Shown here piece after piece: positions 8,774 through 16,613 of a stretch of DNA of 64,000 bases. The notes under the pieces are model-generated. The model was not told the origin of the DNA. It did no database searches and saw only the letters and a list, made by a program, of their open reading frames with translations. Both the position numbers and the translations under genes were made by a program. The number at the start of each line of letters is the position of its first letter. Position 1 is the stretch's first letter. The DNA lies in IMG/VR virus record IMGVR_UViG_3300036795_000241, positions 1 through 64,000 of that record. One strand, written 5' to 3'. This stretch comes from a virus.

Positions 8774-10003
8774 TCAGAACGTGTACTGCGACCGTACGAG
8801 CGAGAGGAAGTCCTCGGTGTCTTTCGCCGCCGCCTGAGCTTCGCGCTTCTCGTCGTCGTCCTCGGGGAGACCGTTGCCGATCAGGTTCCCGAGATCGAGG
8901 ACCTTGATCTGGTTCCCGAAGGCGTGAAGCACGTCTCGCATGACCGCACTGGCGTCGACCTCATCGCCATTCGCCAGGTTGATCGTTCGCGGCTCACCTT
9001 CGAGCAGTGGCCGCGCCTTCTCGGCGATGTACGGCGGGATGCCGAACTTGTTCGCCAGCTGGACCTTCTCCGTCTCGAACGACTGCCTGTCGAGACGCTG
9101 CTGCAGGTTGGTCAGCTGAAGTGTCTGCTGCTCCAGTGCGGCGTTCGCCAGCTCGATCTGCGTACGCCGCCCTCGGTTGCGCGCGGCCACCTTGGTCGCC
9201 TTCACCGGCTCCGGAGTGTCGCCCTCGCTTTCGTCCTCCTCGTCTTCGTCCTCTTCGGGGTCCTCCTCACTTTCGTCCTCGTCGGCCTCGGCGATAAGCC
9301 GGTCGAGCTCGTCGTCGGTGAGCTCGGACTCGTCCTCGCTTCCACTGTTGAGCCCGTCGGTAATCTCCAGTAGGAGATCGAGCTCGTCGTCCGAAAGCTG
9401 GACGCCATCGCCGCCTTCCTTCATCTTCGCGATGATCGCCTTCAGCTTATCCTTCTTCGCCACTTGCACCTCCTCCGCATCGAATTGCGAGTCGGAAAGG
9501 TCGATTACCGTTCCGCCCTCGGTATTACTCAGCGCCGCGACTTCCTGCCACGAGCGCATTCCCGTGATGTGCGGGTCCAGCGTACCCAGTACGTGCTGGA
9601 GTGCCGCACGCCAGCCTTTTCCGTCCGACCGTTCGTAATTCTCGTAGATACGGGCGGAGACTCCGAGATACGGGTTTTCGCGGAGTACCTCTTCGCCTTT
9701 TTCCGTCGGCTCGAGAATCACGTCGAGTCCGTCATCGGTAAGCTCGACACCTACGATTGCCCCGCGAAAGCGCTCCGGGTCATTCGTATGCGAGTTCTTT
9801 CCATCGGCCAGCTGGAACGGTACCTGGTCGAAAGCCTTGTCGTGGAACGATTTGGCGAGATCCGAAAGGTACTCGCGAGTGAACTCGATCTTATTTCCGA
9901 GGTAACTGATCGAGCCCACTGGAAGAAGCTGCTTGCGCCACCGACGATTCCCGAGGTCAATTGCCGGCGTACGCCGCTCGGGCGTGAATACGGTTACCGT
10001 CAT
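8774..10003 (-). CDS. capsid maturation protease with scaffold (Mu I-like)
   Basis: A 409-residue protein. Residues 1-150 match Mu I-type prohead proteases (ISYLGNKIEFTREYLSDLAK, the SHTNDPERFRG motif with a candidate catalytic His, and PYLGVSARIYENY with a candidate Ser). Residues about 185-270 are extremely acidic and low in complexity (runs of Glu/Asp/Ser), and residues 280-330 form a coiled-coil-like stretch, as expected for an internal scaffold. It therefore likely builds the procapsid and then cleaves itself out. ATG 10003 has GGGAGGAAG just upstream and overlaps the previous stop. Confidence 0.85.
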   Translation of the reverse strand: MTVTVFTPERRTPAIDLGNRRWRKQLLPVGSISYLGNKIEFTREYLSDLAKSFHDKAFDQVPFQLADGKNSHTNDPERFRGAIVGVELTDDGLDVILEPTEKGEEVLRENPYLGVSARIYENYERSDGKGWRAALQHVLGTLDPHITGMRSWQEVAALSNTEGGTVIDLSDSQFDAEEVQVAKKDKLKAIIAKMKEGGDGVQLSDDELDLLLEITDGLNSGSEDESELTDDELDRLIAEADEDESEEDPEEDEDEEDESEGDTPEPVKATKVAARNRGRRTQIELANAALEQQTLQLTNLQQRLDRQSFETEKVQLANKFGIPPYIAEKARPLLEGEPRTINLANGDEVDASAVMRDVLHAFGNQIKVLDLGNLIGNGLPEDDDEKREAQAAAKDTEDFLSLVRSQYTF

Positions 10004-10527
10004 GGCTTCCTCCCGTGCACCGTGAACTGCGTATGCTTGGCGACGATGTACGGATCACCTCCGCCAGCCGGCGTAATCTTCACCGCATTCTTTTGCGACT
10101 TAACCACGTCGTAATTCGTGGTTTCGACCTTCGCAATCTGATGCGGCGGAAGATGCGCAGCGCGCCAGTTTGTAGTGCTAACCGTCATCCCCGGCTTAAG
10201 GTTTATCGCCGTAAGCCTCTTAGCGTTACCGCCAACTCCGGTACTCCGACCTCGAGCAGCTGACGGCTTCTGACCGATGTTTACTGGGTTTACGTGCGTG
10301 GTTCCGCCGCGACCGGAATTCTCGCTTTTCATCCGTTCCGCTGTACGCCGCTTCAACTCCGCACGGATATCCGTTATCGAAACGTTACCGCCGTTTAGCT
10401 GACGCTGCAATTCGGCTGGAGAAAGCTTCGTTAGATCCGGCGTTACGGGTGCGTATGCGCGCTGCTCCGTAGGCGTAAAGCGCGCATTGAGCAAGTCTTC
10501 GGCCCGCCGCTGAGCTGCGGTACTCAT
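10000..10527 (-). CDS. head accessory protein, unknown
   Basis: A 175-residue basic protein in the head operon. The N-terminal 60 residues (RRAEDLLNARFTPTEQR; LSPAELQRQLNGG) look helical; the C-terminal half has short strands (LTAINLKPGMTVSTTNW, ITPAGGGDPYIVAKH) like a small beta barrel binding domain. It overlaps the protease gene by 4 bases. No family recognised. Confidence 0.65.
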   Translation of the reverse strand: MSTAAQRRAEDLLNARFTPTEQRAYAPVTPDLTKLSPAELQRQLNGGNVSITDIRAELKRRTAERMKSENSGRGGTTHVNPVNIGQKPSAARGRSTGVGGNAKRLTAINLKPGMTVSTTNWRAAHLPPHQIAKVETTNYDVVKSQKNAVKITPAGGGDPYIVAKHTQFTVHGRKP

Positions 10528-10586
10528 CCTCGATCCATCCGCAGGCGAAACCAGCTTGCTACCCTCACTGCCCGACCCTGCCGGGC

Positions 10587-11810
10587 TTACGCTTTTCCCG
10601 CTTTCCGCGACTGTCGCACCGCGCGTTCGGCCTTAAGCCGCTCTGGATGCCCCTGCGGATACTTCGCGCGGGCATCCTTTCGCTCCTGCAGTAGCTGGGC
10701 ATGCGGTGTCTTCTGAACGGTTGTCGATGCCGCCCCGCCGCGCGTTGCCTTTGCGGACGCAGCTCGCTCCGCATTCATCCGATCGGTTGCGGGAGTCGGA
10801 AGCGGATCGAGTCCCATCGCTTTCCGCTTCGCCTGACCGACAGCTTCCGCGCGAGCCGCTCGTGCATCAACATGCGCGGAACCGCTACGGTCAGCTCTCC
10901 GTTTGCTCATCATCGCTTCGTACTCAGCGTTCGAGCGTTCGGTTAGCGTTCCTTCACCGTGTGCGATATCCTTTAGCGACGCCTCGTACACCTTACCGTC
11001 GTCGCGCTTTATCCGACCGAGGCCTCGCTTCTTCGATACGAGCTGGCCTTCCGTACCCTTAATTCCGGATACGTTAACGCGGTCGTTAACGTTCGGCTCA
11101 CGAAGCTTCGCGGGGTCCATCCCGTGTTCCGGCGGCTTACGGTCCTTCTTGTCGCCGTTGTTGAACACTTCGTGAGCCGAATGCAGCGACTTGAGGGTGC
11201 GAGAGGATCCCCCGGCTCCGCCACCTCGCTCAAGCATCGACCGGGAGACGCCGTGCGTCTCGACCATATGATCGATGAGGTGATGCTTTTCGGAGATCGC
11301 AAACGGGGATCCGTCCGCCTTTACGTACTTCCAGCCTTTACCCCGTCCAAGCCCGACCCAGTGGCCGCCGGAACCGGCGAATTCGACTGTCCGGGTTGAC
11401 TTGCCGGAGGTACGTACGAACTGCACGATCTCCGCGGTTACCGCATTGGCGTACTCGTTGGCTTCCCGGCGGATGCGAACCTCGTCATACCCGGCATCGG
11501 GATGCGTACTCGCGAACTCGCGGAGCTCGGTGGCCAGTGCATTCGCCATCGCCTTGGCCGACTGCGAATTGTCGGCCCACGAGCCCTTCAGTACCTTCGA
11601 CCCGGCGGTGCCCAACTGACGGGCGCGCTTACGGATCAGCTTCGCCAGTGCAGGACGCTTTCCCGGCTTCGCGCGTCCGACCGCGCGGATCGCCTTCTTC
11701 AAGTACGAAGTGTTCGGCATCGGGAACGAGCCGTCCGGCAGCGCTTGCTTCTTCTTAGCTAGCTTCCGACGGCTCGCTTGCCGCTCCGGGGCAGGAGTTG
11801 CAACGGCCAC
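10587..11810 (-). CDS. head-associated protein with repeated C-terminal module
   Basis: A 407-residue very basic protein starting at GTG 11810. Residues about 28-68 (LPDGSFPMPNTSYLKKAI, then AKPGKRPALAKLIRKRA) form a known actinophage motif found near capsid protease genes. The middle includes an SGGHWVGLGRGKGWKYV segment. The C-terminal ~35 residues (HAQLLQERKDARAK, PQGHPERLKAERAV) are nearly identical to a module inside the 12816-13613 protein, and the DNA is similar too. Role unknown; presence in the head operon and high charge suggest a DNA-contacting or injected head protein. Confidence 0.65.
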   Translation of the reverse strand: MAVATPAPERQASRRKLAKKKQALPDGSFPMPNTSYLKKAIRAVGRAKPGKRPALAKLIRKRARQLGTAGSKVLKGSWADNSQSAKAMANALATELREFASTHPDAGYDEVRIRREANEYANAVTAEIVQFVRTSGKSTRTVEFAGSGGHWVGLGRGKGWKYVKADGSPFAISEKHHLIDHMVETHGVSRSMLERGGGAGGSSRTLKSLHSAHEVFNNGDKKDRKPPEHGMDPAKLREPNVNDRVNVSGIKGTEGQLVSKKRGLGRIKRDDGKVYEASLKDIAHGEGTLTERSNAEYEAMMSKRRADRSGSAHVDARAARAEAVGQAKRKAMGLDPLPTPATDRMNAERAASAKATRGGAASTTVQKTPHAQLLQERKDARAKYPQGHPERLKAERAVRQSRKAGKA

Positions 11811-11922
11811 TTGGCAGTCCGTTCCGTAGAGGTGGATGCATCCACTATCTGTATGCCCACTACAGATGCATCTTAACCCGGAATTTCCGCCAATTTATCT
11901 AAGGTCCTACAAAAGTGTAAAG
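11811..11922 (-). promoter_or_regulatory. intergenic regulatory segment with two GATGCATC palindromes
   Basis: The only gap above 100 bases in the virion operon. It carries a perfect 14-base palindrome GTGGATGCATCCAC (11832-11845) and a second palindrome AGATGCATCT (11864-11873), sharing the core GATGCATC with centres 30 bases apart. The flank toward 11922 is distinctly AT-rich, and on the minus strand offers weak -35/-10 candidates. Best read as an operator/promoter region for the genes to its left; this is inference. Confidence 0.45.
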
Positions 11923-12807
11923 TTAGGCCAACAGCGACTGCGCCTGAGTCCTCAAGGCGGTAGCCTTAGTCAACAACGCGGCCTTCTGAGTCGTCAACGA
12001 CTGGTACTGCGCCAAATTACTCTGCAGCGAGGCATTCGTCGCAGTAGCGCTTGTCGCCTTTTTCGCGGACGCACTGGAGGAGGAAGCCGATTTCGCCGCC
12101 TTGGTCGTACCGGTCTTCGCTGACTTTGTCGCCGTACCGGTCTTCGACCCAGTTGACGTTCCCGATTTCGCCGCTGACGCCGTTTTCGCGGTATTCGAGG
12201 TCTGCAGCGTTAGCGTTTGCTGGGTGATCAGTGCGCGAAGCGCGTTGATCTGCACTCCGAGCGCATTCGCCTGATCGGTAAGCTTGTTCGCGCGGTTCAT
12301 CAACGATGCAGACTTAGCCTTCGCCTGCGGTGTCGGACCGGCGGGCTTTTGCTGCGGGTTCTTCGGATTCGTTGCGCCCGAACCCTGGTTCCCGGCCGAC
12401 GTAAACTGACCGCCGGACGAATGGTACGGATTCGCCGCGAACTCCCGGAGCATTAGCCGGTCCACGACATTCGTATGCTCCTGCGCACTTTGTGCGTGTG
12501 CGCGAGCTTCCTTGTCCTTCAGCGACGCCAACGCCTTCAATGCCGCCGCGCGTACTTCGGGATGCACGTTTCCACCGCCACGCGCCCATCGGCGAATCGA
12601 GCCCCACGTAATTGCCGAAGCCTCCGCAACCGACTTACCGTTACGAATCAGCGCATTGCGAACGTTCTGGAAGTACGGCGGGAACTGCATCCCCTTCACG
12701 TCCCACAGTCCCGGACCGCCAGGCTTCCCGATTGGCGCCGGCGTAACCGACAACGCTCCGGTCTTCGCGCTGAGCTCGACCATCTGCTCGGCAATGGTAC
12801 CGCTCAT
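11923..12807 (-). CDS. head-associated protein with low-complexity tail
   Basis: A 294-residue protein. Residues about 60-105 (ASAITWGSIRRWARGGG followed by HPEVRAAALKALA) are a motif seen in actinophage head proteins next to portal and MuF genes. Residues 145-260 are Lys/Thr/Ser/Ala low-complexity, and the last 50 residues are Gln/Leu/Thr-rich and coiled-coil-like. ATG 12807 is preceded by GGAGACG. Function unknown; composition suggests an extended, possibly DNA-binding, internal head protein. Confidence 0.6.
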   Translation of the reverse strand: MSGTIAEQMVELSAKTGALSVTPAPIGKPGGPGLWDVKGMQFPPYFQNVRNALIRNGKSVAEASAITWGSIRRWARGGGNVHPEVRAAALKALASLKDKEARAHAQSAQEHTNVVDRLMLREFAANPYHSSGGQFTSAGNQGSGATNPKNPQQKPAGPTPQAKAKSASLMNRANKLTDQANALGVQINALRALITQQTLTLQTSNTAKTASAAKSGTSTGSKTGTATKSAKTGTTKAAKSASSSSASAKKATSATATNASLQSNLAQYQSLTTQKAALLTKATALRTQAQSLLA

Positions 12808-12815
12808 TCGTCTCC

Positions 12816-13613
12816 TTAGTATCCTTTCGGGCCCTGGTGCGCACTCTTGTAGACACTGATGAGCTCGGCGATGGTCAGCGAACTACGGTATCCGTTACGT
12901 CGCGCCCACGCGCGAACTTCCTCTTCGTCCGGCTCCGACTGCGGCTTACGAATCTGTAGGTTTGCGCCTTCCGTCCGAACGGGAAAGAAGCGACCGCGAT
13001 AGTCGATAACGACTTCCTTTTCGGTCGTTGACGCTACCTTCGCTTTAACCCATCCCGCATCGCTTAGGTAACTCTCAACCGTATCGCCGACTTTATATCC
13101 CGCGGAATTCGGTTCGTCAGCTTGCTGCGAAGCTTCATCCGCGACTTCGGCATTGGCTTCGCGGATGATCGCTTCGTCCTGCTCCTGCGTTACCGTTCCG
13201 CTGGTAATCCCGAAAAGGCGTTCGGCAGCATTCTGGTACGCTGACTCCCACCGTTCCGGCGACACCTTACCCGCTGCGTCAGCGTCCGGAGTACGCGTCG
13301 CGGTACCTAGCTTACGGCTTTCCCGTACCGCGCGTTCGGCTTTTAGCCGTTCGGGATGCCCCTGCGGTAGTTTAGCTCGCGCGTCACTGCGCTGCTGCAG
13401 CAAATCGGCATGCGGTGTCGTACCCGGGATTCCGACGAACTTCCACCCGTGTTCGTATCCGTGCGGACCGACAAACTCCTGCACGTCGTATTCGCCACGG
13501 TTCTGCAGGTCGGTACCCGCCGTGTAGATGTGCGGAACGCCGTCGATCATCTCAATAACGGTGTCACCGGGTTCGATGTCTTCTTCATCGGTATCGGTCG
13601 GGTCTGAGGTCAT
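12816..13613 (-). CDS. head-associated multi-module protein
   Basis: A 265-residue protein built from short modules: an acidic N-terminus, a YEHGWKFVG motif (about 52-60), the HADLLQQRSDARAK...ERLKAERAV module shared with the 10587-11810 protein (about 66-100), a Kyprides-Ouzounis-Woese or SH3-like strand region (YKVGDTVESYL, about 170-215) and a C-terminal EEEVRAWARRNGYR helix-turn resembling the Lsr2 C-terminal DNA-binding domain but without its usual RGR continuation. It overlaps the MuF-like gene by 4 bases. Role unknown. Confidence 0.6.
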   Translation of the reverse strand: MTSDPTDTDEEDIEPGDTVIEMIDGVPHIYTAGTDLQNRGEYDVQEFVGPHGYEHGWKFVGIPGTTPHADLLQQRSDARAKLPQGHPERLKAERAVRESRKLGTATRTPDADAAGKVSPERWESAYQNAAERLFGITSGTVTQEQDEAIIREANAEVADEASQQADEPNSAGYKVGDTVESYLSDAGWVKAKVASTTEKEVVIDYRGRFFPVRTEGANLQIRKPQSEPDEEEVRAWARRNGYRSSLTIAELISVYKSAHQGPKGY

Positions 13614-15049
13614 TGGCGGTACCCCATCTTCTTCTGAGCCTGGCGGAGATTATCGTTCGTGTACGAATACGATCCGATCTGCTCCATTGCCGCGACGTGC
13701 TTCGAGGCGAATTGCGGGAAGGCGTACACGGTAATCGTATTCGTTTCCTGGTCGACAACCTGCACGATTAGCAGTGGCGCAACGCCGGCCTGTCGTACGG
13801 CCGTGTACTTCCGAGCCACCTCATCCGCTTTGATTGCCGTCTTCTGGTTCTTCGCTTTCGCACTGAGCGTCTTTAGTTCGCCACCGTACTTATGGTCGAG
13901 ATGAAAGTCGAGAGGCGTATTCCGGGCACCGAGTCCCGTCTCGCCTTCGGCATGCGAGATAGCGATGTACGGTCCGCCGAATTTCTTGGCGAGCAGGTGC
14001 GCTCCGTGTGCCCGAAATAGCTCTTCGTATGTGTCGCCGATCGAGCTCTTGCTCATCGCTTCGCCGGTATCCGGGTCCACGAAGTTCGACTTCGTCTGAC
14101 CGCCGCGCTTCCGTTTGTCGTCAGCTCGAGTAACGTAATTCGACTGTGAGCCAGCTAGTGGCTGCCACCCGTGCCTATAGTGGTACGCCGTACCGGGGAT
14201 GTGCTCGTGATCCGGTGTCGCAGCTAGCTCAACGACTCGCCTACGCTGTCGTAGCTGACCAACGATACTAGCTAGCGCATACTCACGCACCCCCCTCCGC
14301 TGATTGGATGCTGCCAGTATAGCCGATTCTTCCGGTCCCGGCAACATGGGCGCACCCGCATGCGGCGGACCGGGTTGGCACCGGCAGTGCACGTGAACGA
14401 CACCGGGATATCCGATATCCGGAGGCGCACTGGCGAGGAAGTTCTTTCCGTTCGCCTCACGACATTCCGGTGTCGTTCGATCGTCGTCATGCGAATACCA
14501 TCCGAGAACGGTACCGTGCGTACTCGCCAGTGCATCGATTCGGTTTCCGGCTTCGGTACGACCGTAATCTGCTGCCACGTGCTGATTGAAGTAGCGATCC
14601 TCCGCGGACCGAATCTCCGCTATCGCCTCCTCCCGTGTCGTACCGTTCCGTGCGGCCTCGGCAAGCGCTTCGGCGGATCGCTTTGTCGCCGCATAGATAT
14701 ATGCCGAGCGACGGATGGTGTTTGTCGCCAGCATGCTCTTCTGCGCCGGACCGATTCCGATGTATCGTGGTTGCGGGAAGCGCTCCGCTTCGCTAAGTGC
14801 CAGCTTTAGTGCCGCTCGTCCGATCTCGTTGTTCGCCAGGCCCATCTTCGGCAAGAAGCGCTGCAGCTCAGCGAAGATAAGCAATGGCGAAGCCGCCACG
14901 GCCAATTCCGCGGCGATACTTCCGATTAGTACGGCTGCTTCCGTACCGATTGCCGCCGCTTGGGTTTGCCGCTCTCTCCGCTTTGCCGCCTTATTCTGCG
15001 CCGGTGTCGGACGTTGCGGCTGTACCGTACTAGCCACGCTGCAGGTCAC
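13610..15049 (-). CDS. MuF-like head morphogenesis protein with C-terminal nuclease-like domain
   Basis: Residues about 100-230 are a Mu gpF-type head domain with the diagnostic HDDDRTTPECRE (187-198) and VHCRCQPG (220-227) motifs. After a short linker containing a YHYRHGWQPL motif (289-298), residues about 335-479 form a separate domain with the layout of PD-(D/E)XK nucleases: GDTYEELF (338-345), LDF with Asp381 and GGELKTL with Glu391 and Lys393. MuF proteins carrying C-terminal toxin or nuclease domains are known in phages; here the effector would be packaged with the head and could enter the host with DNA. GTG 15049 used; GTG 15037 with upstream GAGG is an equally good start. Confidence 0.8.
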   Translation of the reverse strand: MTCSVASTVQPQRPTPAQNKAAKRRERQTQAAAIGTEAAVLIGSIAAELAVAASPLLIFAELQRFLPKMGLANNEIGRAALKLALSEAERFPQPRYIGIGPAQKSMLATNTIRRSAYIYAATKRSAEALAEAARNGTTREEAIAEIRSAEDRYFNQHVAADYGRTEAGNRIDALASTHGTVLGWYSHDDDRTTPECREANGKNFLASAPPDIGYPGVVHVHCRCQPGPPHAGAPMLPGPEESAILAASNQRRGVREYALASIVGQLRQRRRVVELAATPDHEHIPGTAYHYRHGWQPLAGSQSNYVTRADDKRKRGGQTKSNFVDPDTGEAMSKSSIGDTYEELFRAHGAHLLAKKFGGPYIAISHAEGETGLGARNTPLDFHLDHKYGGELKTLSAKAKNQKTAIKADEVARKYTAVRQAGVAPLLIVQVVDQETNTITVYAFPQFASKHVAAMEQIGSYSYTNDNLRQAQKKMGYRQ

Positions 15050-16613
15050 CTCGCATTGAGCCCTCTAGCTGCGATCCGCCACCTAGCGCTTCCGGGGTCA
15101 CGCCCATCGCATCATTTGCTCCCGGTGGCTGACCGTTAACCTGTCCGAGGACGGTAAACGTTGCATCCAGTGCGCCAGCTAGCTCAGCCGCCGCCTGTCC
15201 CTCCGGAGTTGCGCCGGACGGGGAATCGAGCAACGCCTTCTCCGCGCGCACTTTCGCGCCATTCGTGATCATCTGCGCGACCTGGCCCATCGGCAAGTCG
15301 AATTTGGTCGCCACCTTAGTCGCCAGCATGTCGACAAACTGGTCGGGAATGCGCAGTGCCGGTGCCTGCACCATCGCCGTAAACGTCGCAATCAACTGCG
15401 CGGCATCCGTATCACTAATCGGTTCCGCGATCAACTTCGGAATCGCCTTCGACTTACCGCGATTCAGTACGACAATCGGTGCGGATACGTCATGCGTGAA
15501 TGACGTGCAAATCTCATCGATAACGCCTTGCCGGGACTGCTGGAAGAACTGCGTCTGGCTCTCGGACAACGCGTAAGAACCACGGCCGAGCGCTGCGGCA
15601 CTCGGGAGGTTCAAGAAGCCGGCGAGAACGCTACCGGTCTGGTAGTTGTCGAGGAAATTGATCGCGGCCGTGAATTGCGCCGCACCCGATCCGGCCGCTT
15701 CGATAACGTCGAATAGCTTTCCGCCCTGCGGCGGACGAACGAAGCCACCTACGGCGGAAGATCGCATGGCTGCCAATGCGGCTGCGGCATCGTCCGCCTG
15801 ATCCTGGTCGGAGCCGTACACCGCCAATTTCGGCAACGACTGGTTCTCGAGGAACTGGAACCAGAGGAACAGCAGCTTCTGCTTCTGCTTATAGCACCAG
15901 TACGCAATGTCCATATCCGAGATACCGGTAAGTGGCGCACGGTGCTGCCCGTGGATATAGACGTACGATCGTATCTTCGGGATATCGAGATAGCCGGTGA
16001 AGTCCTTACCGTACGCCTTTTCGAAGTTCTGCTTACCTTGTCCCGGACTCGAATAGAACCACCAGGCTCGCTGACGAAACCCGTTCATTCGTGCCGTGTG
16101 CTCGTCGCGTCGTACTTCGCACGTACTCGGAGGACGCCATGCGAGATGCTGTAGTCGTACGGTTTCGTCATCGTCAAGCCCCCACTGCTTTTCGAAGAAG
16201 GCTTTCTTGTAAACGGAACCGCCGGATAGCTGACCGAGAATCAGCTGCATTCCCGGATCGAGACCGCCGGATTCAGCTGGCGTATACAGCTGCTCTTCGA
16301 CCAAATCGAGCTCGCCGGTATCGCCTTTCTGTCCCTCCAGTGAGAACTTCGTTCCGCGTATCGGAAGCGTGAGCACTTGTTCGACCTGGCGTGCGGTACC
16401 GTCCCGCGACAGCATAGTGTCGATATCGCGAGCGCGCCATTCCCCGATCTCGAAGACGTCACCGCCGCTAAACGCGGAGAATAGCCGCGTATACATATCG
16501 AACGCAGTACCGATCTCACCGCCGAGAAGCTGCTTCCGATCCTTCTTCGACAGTTCCGGGAGGCTAACGCCACCGTGCTGGTCCAGCCGCACTACGTTCG
16601 ATCGGCTTACCAT
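15030..16613 (-). CDS. portal protein (DUF935 / Mu gp29-like)
   Basis: A 527-residue portal forming the dodecameric DNA channel at the head vertex. It lies directly after the large terminase and before the MuF-like gene, the order found in Mu-like portal modules. Supporting segments are WRARDIDTMLSRDG and LTLPIRGTKFSLEG near the N-terminus, a DIAYWCYKQKQKLLFLWFQF segment and a helical C-terminal region typical of the DUF935 family. ATG 16613 is chosen because GGAGG lies 12 bases upstream; a TTG at 16625 is in frame but too close to it. Starts overlap the terminase end by 7 bases. Confidence 0.85.
   Translation of the reverse strand: MVSRSNVVRLDQHGGVSLPELSKKDRKQLLGGEIGTAFDMYTRLFSAFSGGDVFEIGEWRARDIDTMLSRDGTARQVEQVLTLPIRGTKFSLEGQKGDTGELDLVEEQLYTPAESGGLDPGMQLILGQLSGGSVYKKAFFEKQWGLDDDETVRLQHLAWRPPSTCEVRRDEHTARMNGFRQRAWWFYSSPGQGKQNFEKAYGKDFTGYLDIPKIRSYVYIHGQHRAPLTGISDMDIAYWCYKQKQKLLFLWFQFLENQSLPKLAVYGSDQDQADDAAAALAAMRSSAVGGFVRPPQGGKLFDVIEAAGSGAAQFTAAINFLDNYQTGSVLAGFLNLPSAAALGRGSYALSESQTQFFQQSRQGVIDEICTSFTHDVSAPIVVLNRGKSKAIPKLIAEPISDTDAAQLIATFTAMVQAPALRIPDQFVDMLATKVATKFDLPMGQVAQMITNGAKVRAEKALLDSPSGATPEGQAAAELAGALDATFTVLGQVNGQPPGANDAMGVTPEALGGGSQLEGSMRGDLQRG

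Noticed and set aside
7465-8907. Long rightward ORF opposite the capsid genes
   Set aside because: It is the antisense shadow of the major capsid and decoration genes; Arg-rich composition and no Shine-Dalgarno site.
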